From Bacteroidetes bacterium ADurb.Bin217 (GTDB lineage Bacteria; Bacteroidota; Bacteroidia; Bacteroidales; UBA1715), in contig MWCJ01000002.1 of NCBI GenBank assembly GCA_002069975.1, positions 37,186 to 101,185 on the forward strand: a DNA stretch of 64,000 bases, read 5' to 3'. The notes under the pieces are model-generated. The model ran no database searches. It saw only the letters and a list, made by a program, of their open reading frames with translations, and was not told the DNA's origin. Shown here piece by piece: positions 9,363 to 16,943 of the stretch. The position numbers and the translations under genes are program-made. How positions within the stretch are numbered: position 1 is the first letter of the stretch; the number at the start of each line of letters is the position of its first letter.

Positions 9363-10049
9363 ATGAAATATTACATTCTAGCCATTAAAAAATATGCTAC
9401 TTTTAGCGGAAGAGCCTCGCGAAAAGAATTTTGGTATTTTGCTCTTATTAATATGCTCATTTCATATATATTTGGAGTAATTAGTGTTGCATCTGACAAT
9501 AGTATAAACCTTAATAGATTATATACTCTATTTATATTATTGCCAGCAATTGCAGTAACAGTTCGACGACTGAATGATATTGGAAAGCAATGGTGGAATA
9601 TGTTTATTCCAGTATATAATCTTTTATTAGTTCTGCGCCCGAGCATTCAAGGAATCACAACACATGGCGATGCCCCCGACGCTCAAGATAGTATTTTGTT
9701 GGCAGAAATTAGTGAATTGGAATTTACAAAACCAGAATTTCTATCACATTCATTTAAAATATTCTTTAAAACTATTTGGTTTATGATTCTCTTTTGTATA
9801 GTTGCCCCGTTATCTCCATTTTTATTAATAGGCGGTGGCGCTTTATCAATATTAGTATTTAACCGAACATTTTCAAATATTGTATCAAGAGTTATACTTG
9901 CATGGTTCTTATGGTTTCCTATACTTACCTGCGTTATAATCGGAGCACTATTACCTACATCTAACTTCACAGTTAAAGAGATTCGATATCAATTACAAAA
10001 ACTGAATGAGTGGTATTCGTACAGAGGACAGGGAATTTTACATTATTAG
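9363..10049 (+). CDS. DUF805 membrane protein
   Basis: A 228-residue integral membrane protein. The N-terminal ~110 residues match DUF805: YATFSGRASRKEFWYFALIN and AVTVRRLNDIGKQWW are the family's two hallmark segments. A second half adds two or three hydrophobic helices, which makes the protein longer than the common ~120-residue DUF805 proteins. Function unknown. It starts five bases after the infB stop and so rides on the rimP-nusA-infB transcript, ending at the intrinsic terminator at 10061. Confidence 0.82.
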   Translation: MKYYILAIKKYATFSGRASRKEFWYFALINMLISYIFGVISVASDNSINLNRLYTLFILLPAIAVTVRRLNDIGKQWWNMFIPVYNLLLVLRPSIQGITTHGDAPDAQDSILLAEISELEFTKPEFLSHSFKIFFKTIWFMILFCIVAPLSPFLLIGGGALSILVFNRTFSNIVSRVILAWFLWFPILTCVIIGALLPTSNFTVKEIRYQLQKLNEWYSYRGQGILHY

Positions 10050-10060
10050 ACTATATTCAT

Positions 10061-10090
10061 AAAAAAAGGGAGTTAAAAACTCTTTTTTTT
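10061..10090 (+). terminator. Intrinsic terminator after infB operon
   Basis: A7-GGGAGTT, loop AAA, AACTC-T8: a GAGTT/AACTC core extended by G-T and A-T pairs, with T-runs on both strands. It can end the rimP operon and possibly act also on the converging speA transcript. Confidence 0.7.
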
Positions 10091-10434
10091 ATAACCCATC
10101 ACTTACTATTCATGGATATTGACCTTTTCAGACTTTCAGACATAAAATGTAACGTACGACACGGCATTAATTCCGTTTGTTCTTTTTCTTACGAACTTAG
10201 CACCTAAAAGTACAATGGTTTCAAACCAATTTATTTTTTACGGTAAGCTTGCTTCGTTAGAGGCAATATATCGGTAGAAAACCAAATATACACATACCCT
10301 CCATAGTAGGTGGAGAAAATAATTTCTGACAGAGAGGGGGGTGGTAATAATTTTGAATGTAATTCCAACAATAATTTCATCCTTTCGTGATTAAAAATGA
10401 CTTTTCAGACCTTGAGACGCTCAGACATTCTGTC
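10091..10434. other. Non-coding gap between convergent genes
   Basis: About 340 bp without a convincing gene, between the infB-operon terminator and the end of speA. It holds two patches of degenerate AGACNTTC-type octamers (near 10119-10145 and 10398-10430) and an imperfect palindrome around 10163-10178 (ACGGCATT/AATTCCGT, one mismatch). The rest shows no coding pattern, no -33/-7 promoter pair and no tRNA-like fold that I can see. Confidence 0.6.
10398..10432 (+). repeat. Degenerate octamer repeat patch
   Basis: Four consecutive 8-bp steps: GACTTTTC, AGACCTTG, AGACGCTC, AGACATTC. This is the same unit as in the array at 2521-2584, with which it shares AAATGACTTTT and AGACGCTCAGAYATTC. A shorter patch at 10119-10143 (GACCTTTTCAGACTTTCAGAC) lies in the same gap. 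Confidence 0.55.
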
Positions 10435-11841
10435 CTATTGATTATAACCTAATATTTTAAACATCTCTTCTGCCGACTGTTCTTCTCGATAAACATAATC
10501 TATAATATTACCCGTTTCGTCGCGATCAATAATTATATGCTTAGGCGAAGGAATTAAACAATGCTTAATTCCACCATAGCCACTTATTGAGTCTTGATAA
10601 GCTCCGGTATGGAAAAAACCAATATATAACGGATCTTTTTCCTTTTCGGAATAAGCAGGCAACATTACCTCTTGATTTAAATCCTCCGAATTATAATAAT
10701 CGGAATGGTCGCAACTAATTCCTCCAATATTTACCCGTTTATATTCATTTGTCCACTTATTTACCGGCAATAATATAAACTTCTCGTGAATACTCCAGGC
10801 ATCAGGGATTGTATTCATAAGGCTATTATTTATAATATACCAACTTTCGGTATCGTTTTGCTGTTTTTGTTCAAGTACTTTAAAAATTATAGCACCACTC
10901 TCCCCTACTGTGTATTTACCAAATTCTGTATAAATATGCGGGTCTTCTATTTTTTCTTTAGCACAAGCCTCTTTTATATTTTTAATAATTTCACCAATCA
11001 TATATTCATAATCATATTCAAAACCTAAATGATTTCGAATTGGGAACCCGCCACCTAAATCGAAAGAGTCGAGTGTGTCGCATTGTTTTTTAAGATGAAT
11101 ATATAATTTAAGAGCTTTTTGAAATTCTCCCCAATAATACAAACTATCTTTAATACCCGAATCTACAAAGAAATGTAGCATTTTGAGTTCCAAATTCTTT
11201 TTAGATTTGATACGTTTGTTGAAAAAATGAATTATTTCGTTAGGGCGAATTCCTAAACGTGATGTATAATAAGCAGATTGAGATTCTTCGTCAATAGCCA
11301 TTCGTAAGCCAATTTGTAATTTTTTGCGTCCTAAAACCTTTTCCAAACGATTTAACTCATCGGTACTGTCAAGAATCGTTATTGTATTTTTAAAACCTAA
11401 ATCTCGTAACAAAATTATTTTTTGCAAATAATCTTCTGTTTTATATCCATTGTGAATAACAATAAGCGACTTATCGATTTTTTTCTCTTGATATAATTTT
11501 AAAATCAAATCAATATCAAACGATGACGATGTTTCTAAATTTACATTATGCTTAAGAGCTTCATTTATAACATGATAAAAGTGATTGCACTTGGTGCAAT
11601 AGCAATACTGATAAGAACCTTTATAATTATAATACTTTATAGCTTTATTGAATAAATTACGAGCTTTTTTAATTTGTTCTCCAATTTTAGGAAGATAAAT
11701 AAATCGAAAAGGGGTATCGTACTTTTCGATTAAATACTTAAGGGAAACACCTTGAAAGGTCAAAAATCCATCTCTGAGGTCGAATCCCTCTTGAGGAAAG
11801 TAGAAACTTTGCTCAATCAAATTAAAATACGTGTTTTTCAT
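10435..11841 (-). CDS. speA: Arginine decarboxylase, short Bacteroidota type
   Basis: PLP-dependent fold III decarboxylase that turns arginine into agmatine for polyamine synthesis. At 468 residues it is the compact form typical of this phylum, not the ~650-residue proteobacterial enzyme. The presumed PLP lysine is in YCYCTKCNHF; HFFVDSG, DLGGGFP and TEFGKYTVGESG are the barrel PLP-binding motifs; GISCDHSDYYN is the C-terminal active-site cysteine/aspartate segment. The ATG at 11841 is used because the longer frame opens with TTG. Specificity is inferred from close similarity in pattern to annotated flavobacterial enzymes. Confidence 0.88.
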   Translation of the reverse strand: MKNTYFNLIEQSFYFPQEGFDLRDGFLTFQGVSLKYLIEKYDTPFRFIYLPKIGEQIKKARNLFNKAIKYYNYKGSYQYCYCTKCNHFYHVINEALKHNVNLETSSSFDIDLILKLYQEKKIDKSLIVIHNGYKTEDYLQKIILLRDLGFKNTITILDSTDELNRLEKVLGRKKLQIGLRMAIDEESQSAYYTSRLGIRPNEIIHFFNKRIKSKKNLELKMLHFFVDSGIKDSLYYWGEFQKALKLYIHLKKQCDTLDSFDLGGGFPIRNHLGFEYDYEYMIGEIIKNIKEACAKEKIEDPHIYTEFGKYTVGESGAIIFKVLEQKQQNDTESWYIINNSLMNTIPDAWSIHEKFILLPVNKWTNEYKRVNIGGISCDHSDYYNSEDLNQEVMLPAYSEKEKDPLYIGFFHTGAYQDSISGYGGIKHCLIPSPKHIIIDRDETGNIIDYVYREEQSAEEMFKILGYNQ

Positions 11842-11953
11842 TCTTATACCATACAATTAAAATTTTTGCAAATAAAATGCTTTTTTTGAGAGGGGGTATA
11901 TGTTATTGTATTTTTTTTAATACAATCCTCATATTTTTTCATATATCAATGAG

Positions 11954-13015
11954 TTACAACCATCTTTTCTTTTTAAAATAGTACAACATTCCACCTGTTA
12001 ACAACAACATAACTCCCCACATAATAAAATAACTGTATTTATATTCAAATTCAGGAACATACTCAAAATTTGTCCCATATATACCAACAATAAATGTTAG
12101 TGGTATAAATAAAGAAGCAAACATGGTAAGAAACTTCATAATTTCATTGGATTTATTACTTACATAAGTATTATATACATGTAATTGATCAGTAACCATA
12201 GCATGATACATATCCACAGATTCTATAGCTTGCGACACCAACTCATGTAAATCTTGCAAATAATCTAATGTACCGGGTTGAATTAATCTTGATTCTGATT
12301 TCTGCAATTGCACAATCATTTCTTTGAGAGGTCTAACTTGCTTTCGAATATAATTTATTTCATTTTTTAAACTATAGATTTTATGAGCCGTTTTAGGATA
12401 TGCATGCATAATTTCCATATCTATCTGCTCTATTTGTTCTCCAATAATTTCAATAGTTTCGAGAGAATTATCAATTAAAGTATCGAGCAACGAATAGAGG
12501 AGATAATCTTCATTTTGACTACAAATTTTACCGGCTTTGGTTCGAATTCGATGTCGTACCGGTTCAAAATACTCGGCAATTCGTTCTTGAAATGTAATTA
12601 TATAATGAGCCCCGAGAATGCACGTAATTTGATCGCTATGAACTTTTTTATCGGAAGGAGTATACACCATTGCTTTTACAATACATGCAATATAATCATG
12701 CTCTACAACTAAACGTGGCCTATGATCGGTATTTACAATATCTTCGAGTAATAGTTGCGAAATCGAAAACTGTGTACCAATTTGATTTACAAGCTCCACA
12801 TCGTGCAAGCCATAGACATTAATCCAAGTAACAGAATCTGAAGATAGCAATACATTCGATTTCTGAATAGAATCTACTTCAAATTCAGTATGAGAATCTT
12901 CGTTGTACTGAAAAACCTTAATTTTTGATTCTTCCATTTTTTTCCTGCCCAAAAAAATTACACTTCCCGGTGCAGCTCCATACACATCTTTACGCTTTTT
13001 TAAAAATCTTGCCAT
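11954..13015 (-). CDS. corA: CorA-type Mg2+/Co2+ channel with GTN in place of GMN
   Basis: A 353-residue divalent cation channel: a cytoplasmic funnel domain rich in long helices, then two C-terminal transmembrane helices (about 292-313 and 326-345). The signature at the end of TM1 reads YGTNF (Gly314-Thr315-Asn316) where the canonical filter is YGMNF, followed by the expected acidic loop EYVPEFEYKYS. The positively charged C-terminus KKKRWL is typical. A TATCTTTG -7 box lies at 13050-13057 on the minus strand. Ion specificity cannot be read from sequence. Confidence 0.88.
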   Translation of the reverse strand: MARFLKKRKDVYGAAPGSVIFLGRKKMEESKIKVFQYNEDSHTEFEVDSIQKSNVLLSSDSVTWINVYGLHDVELVNQIGTQFSISQLLLEDIVNTDHRPRLVVEHDYIACIVKAMVYTPSDKKVHSDQITCILGAHYIITFQERIAEYFEPVRHRIRTKAGKICSQNEDYLLYSLLDTLIDNSLETIEIIGEQIEQIDMEIMHAYPKTAHKIYSLKNEINYIRKQVRPLKEMIVQLQKSESRLIQPGTLDYLQDLHELVSQAIESVDMYHAMVTDQLHVYNTYVSNKSNEIMKFLTMFASLFIPLTFIVGIYGTNFEYVPEFEYKYSYFIMWGVMLLLTGGMLYYFKKKRWL

Positions 13016-13049
13016 ACTATGGTACTGTATTTATGTGTTACAATAGTAC

Positions 13050-13078
13050 CAAAGATACTTATAAAATTTGAATTCAAA
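13050..13078 (-). promoter_or_regulatory. Probable corA promoter
   Basis: On the minus strand a TTTG (13075-13078) precedes TATCTTTG (13050-13057) by 17 bp, slightly short of the usual 19. The corA ATG is 35 bp downstream. Confidence 0.45.
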
Positions 13079-13254
13079 ATATATTTGATTCTGTAATACA
13101 ATGTAAGGTAAAAAAATATTTTTTCAGTTTACTTTACTTGAAAATAATCAGTATTCGTCAGGAATTATAATATCTTTGCAAGCTTCTCTACTATTTAATT
13201 ATAGGGGTTTATATGTAAAAGCATAAAAAAAATAAAAAAAATATTTGAAAGCTA

Positions 13255-13284
13255 TTGGAAAAATGAAAATGTAGTATATCTTTG
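13255..13284 (+). promoter_or_regulatory. Promoter of tRNA-Glu and rpsT
   Basis: TTG at 13255-13257, 19-bp spacer, TATCTTTG at 13277-13284. The -7 element is perfect and the -33 is ATTG. The tRNA begins 22 bp further on. Another perfect TATCTTTG stands at 13171-13178 without a recognisable -33 box and might be a second, weaker start. Confidence 0.6.
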
Positions 13285-13306
13285 CACCCGCAAATAAAAA
13301 CCAAAC

Positions 13307-13378
13307 GGCTCGTTCGTCTAGGGGTTAGGACGCCAGGTTTTCATCCTGGTAACAGGGGTTCGATTCCCCTACGAGCTA
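13307..13378 (+). tRNA. tRNA-Glu (anticodon TTC)
   Basis: A complete cloverleaf can be folded. The acceptor stem GGCTCGT pairs with ACGAGCT (one G-U at the end) and the D arm is GTC...GAC. The anticodon stem CCAGG/CCTGG has loop TTTTCAT (anticodon TTC), and the T arm AGGGG/CCCCT has loop TTCGATT. No 3' CCA is encoded. It sits 17 bp before rpsT and is probably co-transcribed with it. Confidence 0.95.
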
Positions 13379-13395
13379 CTAAAAAAAAAATAAAT

Positions 13396-13650
13396 ATGGC
13401 AAATCATAAATCGTCAATAAAAAGAATTCGTCAAACTGAAACGAAACGTGTACATAATAAATATTATGCTAAAACTACACGTAATGCGGTAAAAAAATTA
13501 CAAACAGCAACAGATGTTTCTGAAGCAAAAGAAATGTTACCAAAAGTAACTGCAATGCTTGATAAACTTGCAAAGAAAAATATCATTCATAAAAACAAAG
13601 CTTCAAACTTAAAATCTTCGATTACAAAACATGTTAATTCTTTAGCATAA
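13396..13650 (+). CDS. rpsT: 30S ribosomal protein S20
   Basis: An 84-residue, lysine-rich ribosomal protein that binds 16S rRNA. The start [13 protein letters not shown] and the pattern N-K-x-x-K-T-x-x-R ([18 protein letters not shown]) are diagnostic. The ATG at 13396 is chosen; the open frame extends upstream through the tRNA gene, which is accidental. A strong terminator follows at 13681. Confidence 0.97.
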   Translation: MANHKSSIKRIRQTETKRVHNKYYAKTTRNAVKKLQTATDVSEAKEMLPKVTAMLDKLAKKNIIHKNKASNLKSSITKHVNSLA

Positions 13651-13680
13651 TTTTTTGCTTGAATTCTTATAATATTGGAA

Positions 13681-13708
13681 GCCTCTGTGTTCAACAGGGG
13701 CTTTTTTT
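13681..13708 (+). terminator. Intrinsic terminator of rpsT
   Basis: GCCTCTGT (13681-13688), loop GTTCA, ACAGGGGC (13694-13701), then TTTTTTT. An 8-bp stem with one T-G pair. Confidence 0.8.
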
Positions 13709-13747
13709 GTTTAATTTTATCATATATTTACCTAAAATTTTGAAAAT

Positions 13748-14761
13748 ATGAAATTAGAAAAAATTATTGTTATAGTAATTGCATGCTTTATAGCTCTGCC
13801 AATGAGTTTGTTAGCAAAAAATTACAAAGGAGCCGAAATATATTCAAATCAATCGTATTTATATGGTCGTTTCGAAATGCGTATCCAATCAGCTCCGGGA
13901 AGTGGACAATTATCTACATTTTTTTTATACCGAAATAATTCGGAAACAGCAACCACATTATGGCAAGAAATTGATATTGAAATTTTCGGCAAAAACAATA
14001 ATCAATTTCAATCGAATGTAATAATAGAAAAAGTAGAAGGAACAAAAATAATGAGCGAAAAAAAACATACAACTCCAACCTCAACACAAGAGTTTAATAT
14101 ATATGTACTTGAATGGACACCCGATTCTATAAATTGGTATGTAAACGACTCGTTATATAACACCGAAAAAACGAATGCAGCTTATTGTAATGCAGCAATG
14201 AGCATACGATTTAACCATTGGGTAGCCAATAATACCGCTTGGGTTGGAGTATTTGATAAAACTGTATTACCTTCATACCAATTGGTCGATTACATTTCGT
14301 ATTCATCATACACTCCTGGCACCGGCGATAATGGCAGCGATTATAGTTTTGAATGGAAAGATGATTTTGATTCGTTTAATTCTTCTCGTTGGTCCAAAGC
14401 AAATTGGACATTTGGCGAAAACCTATGCGATTTTTTACCGGAAAATGCGTATACCGAGCAAGGGAATTTAGTGCTAAAACTTCATAGTATAATTCTTCCA
14501 ACAGATATTGAATCTATTTCAACCAATTCAATTCATATTTTCCCCAATCCCTGTACTGATTTTATTTACATTCAGTGCAACGAAGCCATTGAATATGAAA
14601 TATATTCTTCAATTGGCAAGTGCGTAGTTCAAAGGCAAACTATAGAAAATCCAAAAAACACTCCTATCTACCTACCTACTCATATTTCGGCAGGAACATA
14701 TTATATAAGAGTATACCGATTGCAACAAGCGAGTAAAGAATTTACGATAATAAAAAGATAG
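13748..14761 (+). CDS. Secreted circularly permuted GH16 beta-glucanase (lichenase-like) with type IX sorting domain
   Basis: A 337-residue exported enzyme, predicted to cleave beta-1,3-1,4-glucan. After a signal peptide (1-23), residues ~25-205 hold YLYGRFEMRI, the catalytic WQEIDIEIFG (Glu74, Asp76, Glu78) and FNIYVLEWTPDSINWYV. Residues ~215-262 hold FEWKDDFDSFNSSRW and NLVLKL, which normally form the N-terminus of GH16. This order equals the natural circular permutation known from Fibrobacter succinogenes glucanase, which the sequence resembles along its length as I remember it. The last ~75 residues (IFPNPC...SAGTYYIRV) are a type IX C-terminal sorting domain. Confidence 0.88.
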   Translation: MKLEKIIVIVIACFIALPMSLLAKNYKGAEIYSNQSYLYGRFEMRIQSAPGSGQLSTFFLYRNNSETATTLWQEIDIEIFGKNNNQFQSNVIIEKVEGTKIMSEKKHTTPTSTQEFNIYVLEWTPDSINWYVNDSLYNTEKTNAAYCNAAMSIRFNHWVANNTAWVGVFDKTVLPSYQLVDYISYSSYTPGTGDNGSDYSFEWKDDFDSFNSSRWSKANWTFGENLCDFLPENAYTEQGNLVLKLHSIILPTDIESISTNSIHIFPNPCTDFIYIQCNEAIEYEIYSSIGKCVVQRQTIENPKNTPIYLPTHISAGTYYIRVYRLQQASKEFTIIKR

Positions 14762-14790
14762 AATATATTAACAGAATTTATTTCAATTTT

Positions 14791-15717
14791 TCACTTCTTA
14801 TTCCCAAAGATTTTTTGAAATAATGTACCCAATAAAGGTATATTATATAAAAACAGCACAAGAAGTATTTTATTCGTTTTACCGTTATATCCGGGAGGAT
14901 ACAAAACAAAAGACCTAATAATAGCCGAATACATACAAGCCAATTCTCTATGAGTATTGCAATACTGTGCAATATGAAAATAACACATACTTAGTAATTT
15001 ACATTTTGTAACTACCGGAAATCTTCGACACAATTCTGGTTTAGCAAATATTCGTTTGTAATTTTCTAATTCTTTAAATGCTTTACGAGAATCGCCTCCG
15101 GTAAACGATTCGGCATGATGCACATATACAGTAGTCCGCTCTTGTATTTGCAGTACAGGATATTGAGTCGCAATGCGAGCTGCCAAATCTAAATCTTCGC
15201 AGACATATACTGCAGGATCAAACACAAATTGCTGTATAATAGACGAATGAATACACATACGTTGAGGATTAAATGTATACAAACCTATATACTCAAATAC
15301 ATTATAGCGTGTTATATCCGGACAGGGTCGTTCTTGCAATTCGTTATTGTATAAATTCCACGAATTTGTAAAAAACAACGCCGTTGGATTTTGACGTTCA
15401 AGAATGTGCGAATATAACGTTTGCAAATGATGCGGTAAATGATAATCGTCGCTGTCTAAAAAACAAATATAAGTACCACGAGCCATGGCAATTCCCCTAT
15501 TACGGCTATTGCAACGTTCAATATTTATATCATTTTTCACATATCGAATTCGCGAATCGTGGTACGATTGAATAATTTGAGCTGTATTATCGGTTGAAGC
15601 GTCATCAACCAGTATCAACTCAAAATCAGTATATGTTTGATTAAGGACACTGTCAACAGCTTTAGCTATGAATTTTTCGCGATTATATACCGGTAATATG
15701 ACTGAGAAAAATGGCAT
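14791..15717 (-). CDS. Family 2 glycosyltransferase
   Basis: A GT-A fold glycosyltransferase of 308 residues that probably adds a sugar to a cell-surface glycan. The N-terminal half shows FSVILPVYNREKFIAKAVDS, ELILVDDASTDNT and the metal-binding CFLDSDDYHLP (DxD). The C-terminal part, with short hydrophobic stretches, may be membrane-associated. Donor and acceptor are unknown. It lies three bases after the MauE/DoxX-thioredoxin gene on the same strand and is convergent with the glucanase gene. Confidence 0.9.
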   Translation of the reverse strand: MPFFSVILPVYNREKFIAKAVDSVLNQTYTDFELILVDDASTDNTAQIIQSYHDSRIRYVKNDINIERCNSRNRGIAMARGTYICFLDSDDYHLPHHLQTLYSHILERQNPTALFFTNSWNLYNNELQERPCPDITRYNVFEYIGLYTFNPQRMCIHSSIIQQFVFDPAVYVCEDLDLAARIATQYPVLQIQERTTVYVHHAESFTGGDSRKAFKELENYKRIFAKPELCRRFPVVTKCKLLSMCYFHIAQYCNTHRELACMYSAIIRSFVLYPPGYNGKTNKILLVLFLYNIPLLGTLFQKIFGNKK

Positions 15718-15720
15718 ATA

Positions 15721-16668
15721 TTATTGTTCGAAGAAAGTGAAAATATCGCCTATATATAAATCACTATAATTTCTAAGATTTTTGATTTGACCATTATCAA
15801 CAAACATAATAAATGGTAGTTTATTATGCGAGGTTTTAAAAAAGTCTTCGGCAGGAACAAATGTATAAGGAATAGTTTGAAGTCCAGTTTTAATTCTAAC
15901 CTCTGATAATAAAGAATCGCGCTGCGGAACATCTAAAAAGATAATAGATATAGCAAATTCCGGATGTTTTTTATGAATACTTTCAAGTTTAGAAATAGCA
16001 AATTTACAGGTACTACATGTAAGAGAAGCAAAACACAGAACATGCTTATTTTGAGTCACATCTACAGTATCTTTCGTATTGAAAACCACCGATTTCATTG
16101 AGGGATGTGATATTTTCATTCCGGGTTTAATAACATAATTCCCCTCTTCGCCGGCAAGTATTGGTATATTAAAAATAAAGGGCATAGCAAAACTGCCGAC
16201 TATTATTAATGTAGCTATATACAATTGAAATTTAGAAAACATGTTACTAGGCAATACTGTTTTATTGCGTAAAACATACAAAACAACGAGTATAAGTAAA
16301 CAATTTTTTATTATTGATTGAATTGGATTTAATTCTACAATTTCGCCAAAACATCCGCAATTGTCTTGCGAACTGACAAACACATGCAAATAACCTAAAA
16401 AAAGAGAAAAACCTATAAGCGTAAATAAGGTAACACGTAACGAATGAATAATATATACATTAGCCACGAGCATAAACCCAAGCAAAAATTCAAAACCAAT
16501 AATACCGCGTGCAGCAAAAGGCACCAAATTCCATGGCACAATATCGAGTTTCAACAATAAATTTTCGAATGGTGCAATAGGCGACAATTTAAGTATTGCA
16601 CTCAATATAAATACAATACCTATAAGTATTCGCAGAGCTGTAAATTTGTTTTTCAATATAAATTCCAT
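15721..16668 (-). CDS. MauE/DoxX-like membrane protein fused to a thioredoxin-like domain
   Basis: A 315-residue protein. Residues 1-165 hold four or five transmembrane helices, with the MauE-type motif DNCGCFG (Cys104, Cys106) in a loop. Residues ~180-315 form an extracytoplasmic thioredoxin-like domain with SLTCSTCKFA (Cys218, Cys221). The combination suggests electron transfer through membrane cysteines to a periplasmic disulfide, in the way of MauE or DsbD-like systems; this is inference. A minus-strand terminator hairpin ends only ~12 bp before its ATG. Confidence 0.82.
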   Translation of the reverse strand: MEFILKNKFTALRILIGIVFILSAILKLSPIAPFENLLLKLDIVPWNLVPFAARGIIGFEFLLGFMLVANVYIIHSLRVTLFTLIGFSLFLGYLHVFVSSQDNCGCFGEIVELNPIQSIIKNCLLILVVLYVLRNKTVLPSNMFSKFQLYIATLIIVGSFAMPFIFNIPILAGEEGNYVIKPGMKISHPSMKSVVFNTKDTVDVTQNKHVLCFASLTCSTCKFAISKLESIHKKHPEFAISIIFLDVPQRDSLLSEVRIKTGLQTIPYTFVPAEDFFKTSHNKLPFIMFVDNGQIKNLRNYSDLYIGDIFTFFEQ

Positions 16669-16680
16669 AGGGTAAATATA

Positions 16681-16716
16681 AAAAAAAAGAGGTTATTTGA
16701 ACTATCAAATAACCTC
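16681..16716 (-). terminator. Intrinsic terminator just upstream of the MauE-thioredoxin gene
   Basis: A perfect 12-bp inverted repeat, GAGGTTATTTGA / TCAAATAACCTC (16689-16716) with loop of four bases. On the minus strand it is followed by eight T's (16688-16681). The next start codon is at 16668. Confidence 0.8.
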
Positions 16717-16742
16717 ATATTTTATTCAATTACAAATACTAT

Positions 16743-16766
16743 TCAGCATCTTCTGCAGGAACACAT
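16743..16766 (-). CDS. Putative cysteine-rich leader mini-ORF (MCSCRRC)
   Basis: ATG TGT TCC TGC AGA AGA TGC TGA on the minus strand: seven codons, three of them cysteine. It lies 26 nt before the terminator hairpin. No Shine-Dalgarno sequence is visible, which is normal here. Such a short frame can arise by chance; its position between promoter and terminator, ahead of a cysteine-redox gene, is the only support. Confidence 0.25.
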   Translation of the reverse strand: MCSCRRC

Positions 16767-16844
16767 ACTTTTAATTGTAAAAATAAATAATTTTTTTATT
16801 AATTTTTTGTTTTTATAAAAAGTGAGTTAATGAATAATTGCTTA

Positions 16845-16875
16845 CAAACATACAAAAGATATTTAACTTACCAAA
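16845..16875 (-). promoter_or_regulatory. Perfect Bacteroidota promoter for the leader/small transcript
   Basis: On the minus strand: TTTG at 16875-16872, a 19-bp spacer, and TATGTTTG at 16852-16845. Transcription would start near 16838 and run toward the terminator at 16716-16681. Confidence 0.65.
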
Positions 16876-16943
16876 AAAAAATGAGATTTTTTACTTATTA
16901 CATTGAGAAAAATCACGTACAATCTTTTGATTATACTTCGCCT

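Larger units (their letters stand above)
16681..16838 (-). ncRNA. Candidate short transcript or attenuated leader
   Basis: A perfect minus-strand promoter (16845-16875) and a strong intrinsic terminator (16681-16716) bracket about 160 nt that contain no normal gene. Within lies an ATG-to-TGA mini-ORF of seven codons, M-C-S-C-R-R-C (16743-16766). It could be a free small RNA, or the leader of the MauE-thioredoxin gene, whose ATG follows the terminator by 12 bp. No known RNA family is recognised. Confidence 0.45.

Noticed and set aside
10010..10207. 65-codon plus-strand frame across the end of the DUF805 gene and the following gap
   Set aside because: It begins inside DUF805 and runs through the intrinsic terminator at 10061-10090 and one octamer patch.
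13282..13395. In-frame extension of rpsT upstream through the tRNA gene
   Set aside because: The tRNA-Glu cloverleaf is complete here and S20 begins with MANHKS at 13396.
16739..16795. Minus-strand reading ending in K-V-C-V-P-A-E-D-A-E-stop, suggestive of the end of a gene
   Set aside because: An in-frame stop lies 18 codons upstream and no start codon is available; at best a gene relic. The mini-ORF in another frame and the promoter-terminator pair explain the interval better.
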